Shown here in pieces: positions 53,334 to 63,072 of a stretch of 64,000 nt of DNA. Each line of letters starts with the position of its first letter. Positions within the stretch are counted from its first letter, which is position 1. The position numbers were made by a program, and so were the translations under genes. Source of the DNA: Bacillota bacterium (GTDB lineage Bacteria > Bacillota > Sulfobacillia > Sulfobacillales > Sulfobacillaceae); the NCBI GenBank assembly GCA_023511625.1, contig JAIMBD010000012.1:1-64000 (forward strand). Direction: 5' to 3'. The notes below the pieces were generated by a model that worked only from the letters and a program-made list of their open reading frames with translations, did no database searches and was not told the origin of the DNA.

Positions 53334-55190
53334 ATGACCGTGACCGGTTTGCGACACCCCCGCAGGTGGTGGGCCGCTGCGGGCGCCGCAGGGCTCCTGG
53401 GCCTCATCGCCGCGCCGCCCGTGCGGGCGGCGGGGCCCGCCCCGCCCACTGCCGTGCTGATCACCGCCCAGCCGGGCGCCGCTCTGTGGACGGTCGGGTC
53501 CACCGGAATCCAGGAATTCAACGGCGAGTTCACGGAAGGCTATGAGGCCCCGGGCGCATGCACAGCAACCTGCGCGATCGACGCCCAGGTTGACCTCCAT
53601 AGCGGGGCATTGGCCTTCGTGGATGGGTGGACAGGGAGTGGGTCGGTACCGGGGACCGATAGCGCGGCCGGGTCCTCCACCCCCATCGGTACAGTGACCC
53701 CGCCCACCTCGGTGGCGGCGGCCGGCCTGGCATCATCCGCGGCCGTGGCGCCCCGCCCTGCGGACGCCACCACCTCCTACCAGTACACGCTCCAAGCCAG
53801 CGCCTCGGCCGCGCTCGTAGGACAGTCCGTGACCCTGACTACCCAGGTCACGTCGCCCAACGCCTTTAGCCTCTGGACCGGCGCACCGTACACCATCGTG
53901 GACACCACCACCGGCCAGACCGTGGCCCAGTGCAGTGCAGGGGCCTGTTCGGCAACGGTGACCGCCACCACCCCGGGCGCGCAGACCTACCAGGCGTTCG
54001 GCGGCCAGCTCGCCCTGTCGGCGCCGGTGACCGTCACGTGGTACCCGCTCCCCTACACCCTCCAGGCCACGACGTCACAGACGGTCGTGGGCCAGTCGGT
54101 GACGCTGTCCACCAGCGTCTCGTCCCAGAGCTACCTGGCCGCGTGGACCCTGGGCCCCTACGCGATCGTGGACACCACCACCGGTCAAACCGTGGCCCAA
54201 TGCTCGCCGGGCCCGTGCTCGGCCACCGTCACCGCCAGCACCCCGGGGGCCCAGACGTATGTAGCCGAGACGGGCAAGACGCAGCTGTCGCCCCCGGTGA
54301 CCGTCACATGGGTTGCCGCCGCCGTGCCCGTTTCGCCACCCCCAGGCATCGGCCCGGTGACGGCGGGCCAACCCGTGTCCTGGCTGACGTTGACCGCGAG
54401 TCCCTCCCACCCGATGCTGGGGCAGCCTGTCTACCTGGCCGCCGCAGCCGACCCGGTGCAGTTGGACAACCAGCTGCTGCTCAAAGGGCAGTACGGGTCG
54501 TTCCGCCTGCAGATCGTCAACACGTCGACGGGCCAGGTGCTCGCAACCTGTTCCGATAGCGTCACGTGCGACGCGTACGCGATGCAGCCAGGAGGGACCG
54601 CGACCTTCATAGCCGAGCTCTCCGCCGAGGCGGTGCAGGGGGGCGCGGTCGCCACCGTCACCTCCTCCCCGGTATCGGTCAGCTGGTCCCTGCCGGAGCT
54701 GCTTCCCGCCCCAGGGTCCGGCACGCAATCGGGCCCCCAGACCAACGCAAGCTCGCCGACCCAACCGCAGAGCTCCGGGGCATCGGGTGCGTCGGGGTGC
54801 GATCTCACGGTGGGGCCGGGACAGGTGCTGGTGATCGGCCTGACCCCACTCCCCGCCTGCCCGGGCGGCACCCCCACCATCACCGTTGAAGCCGGCGGTG
54901 TGGTGTGGATCCTGTCCGCCCTCCCGGATGGGGTGCCTGCCAGTTCCGGTGCACAAGGCGGCGGCGCAGATATAGTCGGAACGCCCAACGCTGTCTGTGG
55001 CCCATCCGGCGGAGGGCCGGCCTGCCAGGCCTGCCTATCCGCAGGCACGGCCGGTAGCGGGGGTGAAGGGTTGCTGAAAGAATCCGGTGGCTGTGAGGCT
55101 ACCTTCTCGACGAACGCGGCCGGCGGAGGCGGCGGTGCAGGGATCGCACTCGGCGGCGCGGGAGGCAAAGTAGCCGGCCCCACGGGCTGA
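53334..55190 (+). CDS. secreted protein with three cysteine-paired Ig-like repeats (paralogue of 40381-43059)
   Basis: A 618-residue exported protein. Signal peptide ends near APPVRAAG. The N-terminal module (about 36-99: PPTAVLITAQPGA ... LHSGALAFVDGW) and C-terminal module (about 489-533: CDLTVGPGQVLVIGLTPLPAC) match the protein at 40381-43059. Ig-like repeats at about 149-236, 239-326 and 349-451; the first two are nearly identical around IVDTTTGQTVAQC. The tail (550-618) is rich in Cys and Gly. ATG 53334 follows AAGGAGG by 12 bp. Function unknown; a cell-surface or matrix component is inferred. Confidence 0.8.
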   Translation: MTVTGLRHPRRWWAAAGAAGLLGLIAAPPVRAAGPAPPTAVLITAQPGAALWTVGSTGIQEFNGEFTEGYEAPGACTATCAIDAQVDLHSGALAFVDGWTGSGSVPGTDSAAGSSTPIGTVTPPTSVAAAGLASSAAVAPRPADATTSYQYTLQASASAALVGQSVTLTTQVTSPNAFSLWTGAPYTIVDTTTGQTVAQCSAGACSATVTATTPGAQTYQAFGGQLALSAPVTVTWYPLPYTLQATTSQTVVGQSVTLSTSVSSQSYLAAWTLGPYAIVDTTTGQTVAQCSPGPCSATVTASTPGAQTYVAETGKTQLSPPVTVTWVAAAVPVSPPPGIGPVTAGQPVSWLTLTASPSHPMLGQPVYLAAAADPVQLDNQLLLKGQYGSFRLQIVNTSTGQVLATCSDSVTCDAYAMQPGGTATFIAELSAEAVQGGAVATVTSSPVSVSWSLPELLPAPGSGTQSGPQTNASSPTQPQSSGASGASGCDLTVGPGQVLVIGLTPLPACPGGTPTITVEAGGVVWILSALPDGVPASSGAQGGGADIVGTPNAVCGPSGGGPACQACLSAGTAGSGGEGLLKESGGCEATFSTNAAGGGGGAGIALGGAGGKVAGPTG

Positions 55191-55269
55191 TCCCTATCCG
55201 GCGGTGCCCTGGCCCCACCGCGCAGCACGGGCCGGGGGAGCGGCGGAGGCCGCAACCCTATTCATCCCC

Positions 55270-56065
55270 CGGCCCGGTGGCGGCCAGGCAATGGAAGAAG
55301 CGCCGGGCCTGGTTGCCGGACCAGGAGAATAGTCACCCATCCGCTCGCCCACCGAGGCGTAAGCCTCCCGTGCGGCGGCCCTTGCCTGCGCGTCCCGCCA
55401 CTCGACCATTCAGTCGGCACTCAGCCGAGAACGCTACGCAAATGCGGCGGCCCCGGAAACTGGACCAAGTCGCCGCACTCGGGTGCCCTCGTGGCGGCGA
55501 TGACCCACAACACGCCTCGGAGCGCTTGCCGGGCCGTCATGCGCCGCTTATCGGGTGCGTCGCCATCGCCTCTAAGATGGTTCGGTTGAAGATGGTTCGG
55601 TCGAAGCGGGCAATCCGCCCGCCGCATACCTCGAGCTACGTCAGCAGTTCCTACCACACGAGGGCCCGGGGAACCGGCGTCGGCGTGACCGCGCGCAGCC
55701 ATGGGCGAGGGCGCGAGAACCACGCCCAGCACCGGGCCGGGCGCGCAATCCCCCCACTGGAGGAGCGTCGACTGGGTGCGCGGTTCGAGATGCTCCACGG
55801 CGCACGCCTGCGCCCGCACGAGGTCGCGAAAGACTTCCTCGGTGGCCGTGGGCACCCGAATCGGGGTCCAAAAGGCCGGCCGCGCAGGTTCAGAGCCAGC
55901 TGCCGCGCATTCTGGCGGTTCGTCTTCACCCGGTCGGTAGGCCGCCGCGGGAGCGCTCCCAGCGTCACGGCGAGGCAGGTCACCCTCCGCTCGGCGCACC
56001 AGCGAGCCAACCCCAAGCCGGTGAGATCGGCCTCGTAGACGACGCACAGCGTATGCGATCGGGTT
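55270..56065 (-). mobile_element. degenerate IS110/IS1111-family transposase
   Basis: On the minus strand, spread over several frames: CVVYEADLTGLGLARWCAER, LPRRPTDRVKTNRQNARQL, TPIRVPTATEEVFRDLVRAQ, ARQALRGVLWVIAATRAPEC (the HhH segment) and VPTEWSSGGTRRQG, then GNQARRFF. These follow the order of an IS110-type DEDD transposase from the RuvC-like domain to the C-terminus. Frameshifts and stops make it inactive; the ends of the element were not found. Confidence 0.75.
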
Positions 56066-56723
56066 GCCGCTAGATCCCCGGCGCACGGCCTTCGGCGTAT
56101 GCGGGCAGGTGCCGAGGTCCTGCGCGGGGCTGCGCCTTGGCGAGGCTTCGGCGATCACACCCGTCCCGGCACGCACCCCTCCCAGCCCAAACACCGCATA
56201 TCCTCCATGGGCGCAAGCCTGCTCTCTCCATGTTTTGTGGAGATCTGGCCCATTTCTCAGCGTTTCCCGGGGTAGCGTGCCGACAGCCCCTGGGCGGGTC
56301 CCCATTGGTCAACCCAGGCGCACCCCATCAGGCCTCTCAGGGTCTAAGCCCGACCATTCCTGGGTTCAACTCGACGTCAACCAAATCGGGTGGCGGAACG
56401 GCGCCTTTGGGTTGGCCACCGTCGCTGCCCCTTTGGAGTTGCCATCGTGGGCGAGTGCCCCATTACCTGATCTCGTCACCGCGGACGTCATCGCCCCACA
56501 GGGTCACCGGGAACAAGGGGCGCTCTTCGCCGTCATGGTCTCATGGGGAATCGTGTCCTGTCACATGGTGTGGGAACGAGGGGTGTCAATCCCCCACCGG
56601 CGAGGTTTCGGTTCCATAATCCGCGCATCCCCCTGTGCATTACCTACCCTCGTGCTCCCGCCAGGACCTCCTTCGTGAGCGCGTCTGTCCAAAGCCGGGA
56701 TGAGTTCCCGCTCCCTAGCCAGG
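56066..56723. other. intergenic stretch without recognisable gene
   Basis: About 660 bp between the IS110 remnant and the PhnD-like gene; may include the lost 5' part of the transposase. Nothing else recognised. Confidence 0.45.
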
Positions 56724-57536
56724 TCATCCCAGCCCATCCCTGCCGGAACCGGACATCGCTGCAATCAGGTCGCCGTATCCCGACAACTCGGTGGGCACCC
56801 ACGCCCGGAGTCCTTCCAAGTCCATCATGCGCCGCACCCGCGGATCCGCCGGGTCCATGTGCACAAAGGTTTCGACGAACGTCTGTGCCGCCGCCTCCGA
56901 CAGGGTCGATAGAGCCGTGAAGGTGCAGTGCGAATACGGCGGCGACGTCCATACCGCTTCCAGCTCCCGTTCATCGACCGTGCCCGTCGCAAGCGCCCGA
57001 AGCCAGAACGGATCGCCGACAAACCCGACATCGGCGGTTCCCTTCCGCACGGCGTCCAGCACAGCGCCCTCGCTGGCTCCAGTGTCGCCATGCTTCCCCA
57101 CATCCAGGTCAAACGGGACTGCGCGGTAATCTCGCCCCGCCTCCAGTCCGGCTTGCCTCAAATAGTACGCCGGCAGAATGGCCGCATGGCCGGAATCCCG
57201 GCTGCCAAACGCCACCCGTTTGCCGCGAAGGTCCTCCAAGCGGGCAATGCCGCTGTCCACAGGCGCGATCAGTTTGCTGGTGTAGCCGCGGTCGGTGTCG
57301 CGCATCACCAAACCGCGACATCGCCCCTGCGTCCGCAGGTACGTTCGGACAAACGCGGTGTTGGTGTTCCAAGCCAGGTCCACCGCTCCGGCCAACAGCG
57401 CCTCCACCAGGGCCTCGTAGGTGGAATACAAGACGTAGTCGATGTGGGCGGGCGCCCCCGCCGTCACGTCCCGAATCAGCTCCCAAATGGTGACGACCTT
57501 GGGATCATAGGCGACAGCTCCGACCGTCAATTCCAT
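56724..57536 (-). CDS. PhnD/SsuA-like substrate-binding protein without signal peptide
   Basis: A 270-residue protein of the periplasmic-binding type II fold: MELTVGAVAYDPKVVTIWE, YVLYSTYEALVEALLAGAVDLAWNTN, RLEDLRGKRVAFGSRDSGHA, VRKGTADVGFVGDPFW. This is the pattern of phosphonate/sulfonate binding proteins (PhnD, NMT1). It begins directly with the first beta strand, with no signal peptide or lipobox, so it may act in the cytoplasm as a sensor or enzyme. Third gene of a minus operon. Alternative starts 57542 and 57545. Confidence 0.75.
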   Translation of the reverse strand: MELTVGAVAYDPKVVTIWELIRDVTAGAPAHIDYVLYSTYEALVEALLAGAVDLAWNTNTAFVRTYLRTQGRCRGLVMRDTDRGYTSKLIAPVDSGIARLEDLRGKRVAFGSRDSGHAAILPAYYLRQAGLEAGRDYRAVPFDLDVGKHGDTGASEGAVLDAVRKGTADVGFVGDPFWLRALATGTVDERELEAVWTSPPYSHCTFTALSTLSEAAAQTFVETFVHMDPADPRVRRMMDLEGLRAWVPTELSGYGDLIAAMSGSGRDGLG

Positions 57537-57709
57537 GCCCATCACGCCCCCTGCCTGGGTATATTTGCGCCGGCGGGCTCTCGGGCCCCCGGCTTAACCG
57601 CGTTCCTCCACCGTGCCCTGGTAGGCGGACCATCGCCCCCCGCTCCGGCGCGCTCGCCCAACCAACGCCGGTGACCTGGTAAACTTGGAAACCCTGGCAC
57701 ATCCCCGAC

Positions 57710-59005
57710 CTACATGAAATTGGGGGTGTGCAGCCGCGAGAGGTGCTCCGCGACGGACTCCGGCAGACCCACTTGCTGCAGCCGTCCGACCCGCCGTCGA
57801 TGCATCTCGGCGTACAGGGCATGGACCGTCGGCAAGCCCGCATCCACCGCCGCGGGAGTGCCGCCGCCGCCGGCCAGCATGGCCAACGCCAAGGTCATCA
57901 TCGGCTGACCGCCGCTCACTGCCTGCAGGTAAGCTTGACGGGCCTCAGCGGCCGCCACCAAGTCCTCCACCCGCTGGGAAGCTTCGCGGAGGACCCGGCG
58001 GACGTGGGCGATCCCGTAGGCCACATGCCGCTGCTCGTCCGACCGAGCCCGCCGCACCACCTCCGCAGTCACGGGATCCGGCGCCCACTCCGCCACGAAG
58101 CTCAGGAGATCCAAGAATGTCCCCTCCCCGAGGACGTGGAGCAGGAAACTCGCGGTGAAGTAATCCTCTTGGACAAACAGGCTGTGGAGGGACCAGGCGC
58201 TAAGGGCGCTGCTGTACTGCAATCCGCCGCCGTTGGCGAGCGCCCGCTTCGTAAACACCTCGACATGCCGGGCTTCGTCGTAGACGACGGATGCGAGAAA
58301 AAGGACCGGCTCGAGGTAATGGGGGTGGATCTGAGCCAGAAATTTCGCGGGCACATACAGGGCCACCAACTCGTTCTCCACGAGAAAGGTCATGATCTGG
58401 CACACCGCCCACTCCAAGTCGTCGGGAAGAGCCGGAAGGGAGTCCCACGCGATGTCTGTCGTCGCATTCCACTGTCGGCGAGTGGCGTCTTCCAGCAACC
58501 CCGCCGTTTCGCCGTCCCAGACCGCCTCCCGCCGCGCCAAGGTGAACGGCCACAGAGGTCCGCCCGCCTCAGCCACGGCACCGCGGGGAACCAGGCCCCA
58601 CCAAGCCTCTGCCCGTTCGGCGACCTGCCCCGCCTGTCCCACCAACCAGTCCCGGAGGTCGACGCCGCCGGCCCTCCGAGGCAGCCGAACTCCCCAATCT
58701 GGGCGGCCCCTCACGTCCGGCCCCGGTAACACCCGGAGCAGCCACCGATGATGCGTCTGATCATCCCCGAACGCCACCACCTCGGCGCTGTGCAGCCGGG
58801 CCCATGACGGCATTTCGGCCACCCACCGCGCATGGCGGGTAACCACCTCCAGCAATCCGCTTGCCCCAGCATCGCGTCGCGCCCGCTCCAGCAGCAACAG
58901 ACCCGCCTGCCCAGGGGGCAGCGTCCCGAGATCGCATCGAGCATCGGGCACGGCTTGTACGATGTCAAAAGCCCCCGGAGCTCCTTCCGGTGGCTGGCTC
59001 ATCAT
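57710..59005 (-). CDS. TusA-like domain fused to ferritin-like diiron protein
   Basis: A 431-residue protein. Residues about 15-95 resemble a TusA/SirA-like or DUF2249 domain (DARCDLGTLPPGQAGLLLLERARRD and MPSWARLHSAEVV). From about 170 a ferritin-like four-helix bundle carries diiron-type ligands: ENELVALY, YDEARHVEVF (ExxH), GEGTFLDLL and SDEQRHVAYG (ExxH), as in ribonucleotide reductase R2 or AurF-like oxygenases. It could be an oxygenase acting on a sulfur or acyl compound. Starts ATG 59005 or 59002 behind GGGGGTGG. Middle gene of the operon, 30 bp after the flavoprotein gene. Confidence 0.75.
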   Translation of the reverse strand: MMSQPPEGAPGAFDIVQAVPDARCDLGTLPPGQAGLLLLERARRDAGASGLLEVVTRHARWVAEMPSWARLHSAEVVAFGDDQTHHRWLLRVLPGPDVRGRPDWGVRLPRRAGGVDLRDWLVGQAGQVAERAEAWWGLVPRGAVAEAGGPLWPFTLARREAVWDGETAGLLEDATRRQWNATTDIAWDSLPALPDDLEWAVCQIMTFLVENELVALYVPAKFLAQIHPHYLEPVLFLASVVYDEARHVEVFTKRALANGGGLQYSSALSAWSLHSLFVQEDYFTASFLLHVLGEGTFLDLLSFVAEWAPDPVTAEVVRRARSDEQRHVAYGIAHVRRVLREASQRVEDLVAAAEARQAYLQAVSGGQPMMTLALAMLAGGGGTPAAVDAGLPTVHALYAEMHRRRVGRLQQVGLPESVAEHLSRLHTPNFM

Positions 59006-59035
59006 CGCCACCCCCTGTTCCGCATGGCGCCGGCG

Positions 59036-60163
59036 TCAAGCGAACAGCGGAAGGCCCAGTCGTGTCCGCCCGATCCATTCCAGCAACGTCGCGTTGGTAG
59101 GAGCCATAATGCGCCCGGCGTGGCCATCCCGCCAGTGTCGCTCCAATGGGGATCGCCGGGCATATGCGCGGCCGCCTCCAAGCCCCAGAGCGGCATCGCT
59201 CACCCGCGCCGCCGTATCTGTGGCATGCACCTTGGCGGCCATCACCCACAACAGCGCATCCTCCGCGCCGGATGCCGCCCGCTGCGCCGCCTCGCGCACG
59301 ACCGCTTGGCCTGAGCGCACGGCCACGTCCAACTCGGCCACCGCCGTTTGGAGAGTCGGATATTCTGCCAACGCCTGATGCGTATGAGAATGCTGGCGGC
59401 CTTGCATGTGGGCGCGGGCCGCCTCGACTGCGGCCTTGGCGATGCCCACGTTCACCGCCGCAACGCCCAACAGGAAGTACGGCGCCACCACCTCAAACAC
59501 GATCCCTTCTCCAGCGCCCTCTCCTCCTACGCGTTGGTCAGGCCGAACCGGCACCCGGTCGAGCCGCATCTCCACACTGGCGTTGCCCGCCATCCCGATC
59601 CCCGTCCATTCGCCTCCGAAGCTCACGCCGGGGGCAGTGCGCGGCACCACCCATACGTCGAGGCCCGACGAGGGATTGGCGGACCGCGTCAGCACCACGT
59701 AGTCGTCCGCAAAGGCCCCGCTGGTGACGAACGACTTGGTGCCCTGCAGCACCCAGCCGCCGTCGGCCGCCTCCGGCTGCATCTCCGCGCGGTAAAAGTG
59801 GGCGCCGGTGCCGGGCTCGCTGAAGGCCAGCGTAGCCCAGCGTCGGCCGGTTGCCCACGAGGGGGCCCAGTCACGCACTTGCGCCTCTGACGCCTTGGCC
59901 GCGACCGAAGCCACTGCTACGAGGTGCATGAGATAGCACATCGCCGTAGATGCGCAGGCTGCGCCCACCTGCTCCAGCACCTCCACCATCGTGGGCAACG
60001 ACGCCCCCTGGCCCCCCACCGCTTCGGGCAGCGTCAACCCGGCTACCCCGGCATCTGCTAACGCTTGTAATCCTCGCCGGGGCCAGACCCGCGCGCGGTC
60101 GACTTCCTCGGCCTGCGCCGCAATGACAGTCAAGGCCTCCTGCAACGTCATTGGCCAATCCAT
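59036..60163 (-). CDS. acyl-CoA-dehydrogenase-like flavoprotein
   Basis: A 375-residue acyl-CoA dehydrogenase fold protein: LPEAVGGQGASLPTMVEVLEQ, LAFSEPGTGAHFY, GTKSFVTSGAFADDYVV, MAGNASVEMRLDRV, and a C-terminal LGLGGGRAYARRSPLERHWRDG then APTNATLLEWIGR. The usual IYEGTSE with the catalytic glutamate is replaced by APTNAT, as in the DszC/SfnB-like monooxygenase side of the superfamily. This may be an FMN or FAD monooxygenase or an atypical dehydrogenase. First gene of the operon; ATG 60163 behind GGGGGACGG. Confidence 0.82.
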   Translation of the reverse strand: MDWPMTLQEALTVIAAQAEEVDRARVWPRRGLQALADAGVAGLTLPEAVGGQGASLPTMVEVLEQVGAACASTAMCYLMHLVAVASVAAKASEAQVRDWAPSWATGRRWATLAFSEPGTGAHFYRAEMQPEAADGGWVLQGTKSFVTSGAFADDYVVLTRSANPSSGLDVWVVPRTAPGVSFGGEWTGIGMAGNASVEMRLDRVPVRPDQRVGGEGAGEGIVFEVVAPYFLLGVAAVNVGIAKAAVEAARAHMQGRQHSHTHQALAEYPTLQTAVAELDVAVRSGQAVVREAAQRAASGAEDALLWVMAAKVHATDTAARVSDAALGLGGGRAYARRSPLERHWRDGHAGRIMAPTNATLLEWIGRTRLGLPLFA

Positions 60164-60196
60164 CGCCGTCCCCCCGTTTCCTGGCGGTTCACGGCC

Positions 60197-60253
60197 ATTG
60201 TAGGTGTGACGACGCACCCTAAACAATCTTTTATGCGGATTTTGCATCCTAAA
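60197..60253 (-). promoter_or_regulatory. promoter and possible operator of the flavoprotein-diiron-PhnD operon
   Basis: On the minus strand TTGTTT, 18-bp spacer, TACAAT (60226-60197), 34 bp before the start codon. A direct repeat TTTAGGRTGC occurs at 60223-60214 and 60253-60244, exactly 30 bp apart (three helical turns), one copy overlapping the -35. This looks like an operator. Confidence 0.5.
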
Positions 60254-61039
60254 TGCCATGACTATGCTCGTACAGACGCCTCAGGTTCTTTGGAGTGCGG
60301 CGGAGGTAGAAACGGGAGAGCGTCAAGGAGCGCCACGGCCCTACACGCGGCTTGCGGCGCCTCGGCGGTCTCCGGTGTGAGAAGAAAGAAGAGCCGTTCC
60401 CCATCCACACACGCGCCGCAACGCCGCGTCGCGCCATGGCGAGCACCCTCCTCGCTGCCGGCGCTTGACCCCATCGGGTCAGGGTGGGTGCGAGCCTTCA
60501 AGGCCGAAAGCGTTAGCGCGGGAGGGGCGTCGATGGCATTGGGGGTGGGCGCGCAGGCCGTCGCGCGCCACATCCATGCGTGTCTGACCCCGCCGGCGGA
60601 ACCTGTGCGCCGGGCGTCGGCCCACATCGCAGAGCAGTTGGCGAGGCCTCCGAGTCTATGCCGTTACCGCAGATTACATGTTGGGCTCACAAGACCTAGG
60701 CGATCCGGGAGGCGGACCGGGGGAATGACCGCGCGCTGCTCGCCCCCCTGGGCATTCCCTCGGCGGAAGAAGCGAGGGCGGTGGTGGAGCGGTACCTCCC
60801 GTCCCGATATGTTGGACCCAAGTATCGCGATTTCATCACCCGCCGGGAGGGGATGCCCGTGCCCGGCTGGGCGTTCGACCGCTGGACGCTCGACAAGCCG
60901 ACCGTGCTCACCGGTCGGGTGTGACGCAGCAGACCATGGCCCCGTCCGCCGGCACCGCGCCGGACTCGTCGACCGCCGCGGGGGGCATGCGGGCGTCAGG
61001 TGGGTCACGGCACAGCGGCAGGCCCTTTCGACCGCGGCC
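60254..61039. other. stretch without recognisable intact gene
   Basis: A 74-codon open run at 60700-60924 (+) reads like coding sequence (GIPSAEEARAVVERYLPS, MPVPGWAFDRWTLDKPTVLT) but begins after a stop codon and has no start or ribosome site; it may be the tail of a lost gene. Nothing else recognised. Confidence 0.35.
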
Positions 61040-61430
61040 AGATTGGCCGCAATCCAGGCCAGGCTCGCGATTGCGCTGCACCCCAATCCCCTGGAGCCTG
61101 CCCCGGGCTCGGTCTCAAAATGGGCGGGCCGCCGAGCGACGTCGCCGCCGATGGGGGGCACCGAAGCCCAGCGGCGCGACACGCTGCCCGGATAGCCGCG
61201 GGCCCGCAGCTCACGCAGCAGACCTATGCCGTAGTCGACCTCTTCGCCTACCCGCTGGAGAACATCCTCGTCACAAGGATCGAGCTTCGCGGGCCAGCGC
61301 GGCCGGGGCGCCGGCCGGCACCTCCGGCGCCCGGAGATACTTCCAGACGGTGTTCGGAGCGATCCCGAGTTCTCGGGCAATGGCCCGAATGGGGCGACCC
61401 GCCCCGTGAGAGCTCAGGGAGCGTTTTCAC
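61040..61430 (-). mobile_element. degenerate IS21 (IstA)-like transposase fragment
   Basis: On the minus strand: a helix-turn-helix RPIRAIARELGIAPNTVWKY, LRAPEVPAG, then in another frame KLDPCDEDVLQR and YGIGLLRELRARGYPGSVSR, then FETEPG and GQAPGDWG in two frames. This is the N-terminal order of IstA (HTH, linker, start of the DDE domain with a Q-x-D-W-G motif), broken by at least two frameshifts and truncated after the first catalytic aspartate. Confidence 0.65.
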
Positions 61431-61701
61431 CCTCCCACTTCAGCGCAGGGACTCGACCTCCTCCGATGCCGGGCCACATCTCGCTGGAGGAACTCACGGG
61501 GAGTGGATCACTGCCGTTTCGGCCGGGTTCGGTAATTGTGGGGGTATCGTAAAACTGGTGCCGACAGCCTTCCGATACGGAGGACCGGCCGGCGCTTGCC
61601 CGCTTGGCCGACGCCCAGCTGCCTGACGACATTCCTCGCAGGCGGTCGGCGTTTTGAGGGAGCACCAAAGCGGTGACGCACCGTAAACCGCAGAAATAAA
61701 G

Positions 61702-62898
61702 ATGACCTGGGCGTTCGGTCTTCTCGGCACCGGCCTCGCCGTAACCGGCTGCCACGCCGGAGCCCCCGCAAGCTTTCCGGCACCGGCCGGGCCCTCTTCC
61801 GCTGTCAAAAGGTCGCACCGGCCCCACGCGCACCCCTGTACCTTATGGTCCCAGATCCGCGAGCGCCTCCCCCGCCGCGTCGCCGCTTGCGGTCATTGCC
61901 GTGCCATGGCGATCCCCCGCGACGGGTGGGCACCGACGGGATCTGGTATCTCTGGCGCACCCAGGACGGGGGAACCCGCTGGGTGCCGGGCCTCGCTGCG
62001 GCCGTCATGGCCAACGCGCCCGGCGCCTTTCCAGGCGCTCAGTTTCCCAGCGCACAGGAGACCCTGGGGGCCGTCCCCCGATGGCCGGGGGGCGGACACC
62101 GTGGAGGTCTGGGCCATTCGCGACGGCCGGACCACCTGGACCCGCCCCCTCTGTGCCGGCGCAGGGAGCCCCCGGCGTGCCCTTGAGCATGCCCAATGCC
62201 CGCCAGGGATGGCTCAAGACGCGCCTCGCCGGTGCCGCGGGGAGCAAGGCGGTCAATATTTACCGGACCTTAGGACGCCGGCCAGACGTGGGCGCTCGCG
62301 GGCGGTGCCAAACGGGATCGGTCGGGTCCCGGCACTCTGCCCTTCGGAGGAGATACGATCGGGATTCGCCTGGGGCAGCCCCACCGACGGCGTCGCCGTC
62401 AGCGGGCAGGCGGCCCCGGGCGCCGGGGCATAGCATACCGAAGACGGCGGCCAGACCCGGCAGCCGGCGGTGGTCCCGTCCGGCGGCCGCAACCCGGTGG
62501 CGTGCGAGATCCCGCAGTTCTTCGGCCCATCCCAGGCGGTGATGGCTGCGGAACTGACGCCGCTTGGAGACGGAGCGCCGTTCCCGGTGGGATCTCGCAC
62601 GACCGACGGCGGCGCTCGCTGGACCGAGGGGGCTCCCCTGCCGGGACGGGCCACGGCCGTCGACTTTGTGACGCCGTCGGTGGGATGGGCGTAGGACCGG
62701 AGGCTCTACGCGACGGAAAACAGAGGAGCCACCTGGACTGTCCTGCCGAACCACATGGAACCGGACGGGTCAAGGGGTTTCGTGACCTCGGCGGCCGGTG
62801 GGCGCGTTTCGGCGCCAGGGGAACCGGACGGGCTCGAGTGGACCCGGGATGTCGGAAAGACCTGGCGAGCCGTCACGCCCGAGGTGGTCCCCCGATAG
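61702..62898 (+). pseudogene. decayed BNR/Ycf48-like lipoprotein gene
   Basis: A lipobox-type N-terminus (WAFGLLGTGLAVTGC) starts at 61702. Asp-box repeats follow in changing frames: TQDGGTRW (near 61965), a DAGQTW (near 62275), TEDGGQT (62438), TTDGGAR (62600), TENRGATW (62715), TRDVGKTW (62845), ending at a stop at 62898. In-frame stops at 62431-62433 and 62692-62694 and at least three frameshifts inactivate it. It is a relative of the intact lipoprotein at 35750-36886. Confidence 0.75.
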
Positions 62899-63072
62899 CG
62901 CCGCGGAATGCCAGGCCCGTGCCGAAGAACGCCGGAGACGGGGCCAAGCGCGACCATGCCGGGGACAAAGCCGCCGCCGACCTTCGGCCCCCGTTCTTCT
63001 TCCGGGGAAGGACTTTTGCAGGAGGGTGGCGAATGGGAGCCGAAGCGACATGGCGCGAGGAGGCATCCCGCA

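Noticed and set aside
60700-60924. A 74-codon run with protein-like composition.
   Set aside because: No start codon, ribosome site or family match; kept only as a note in the stretch description.
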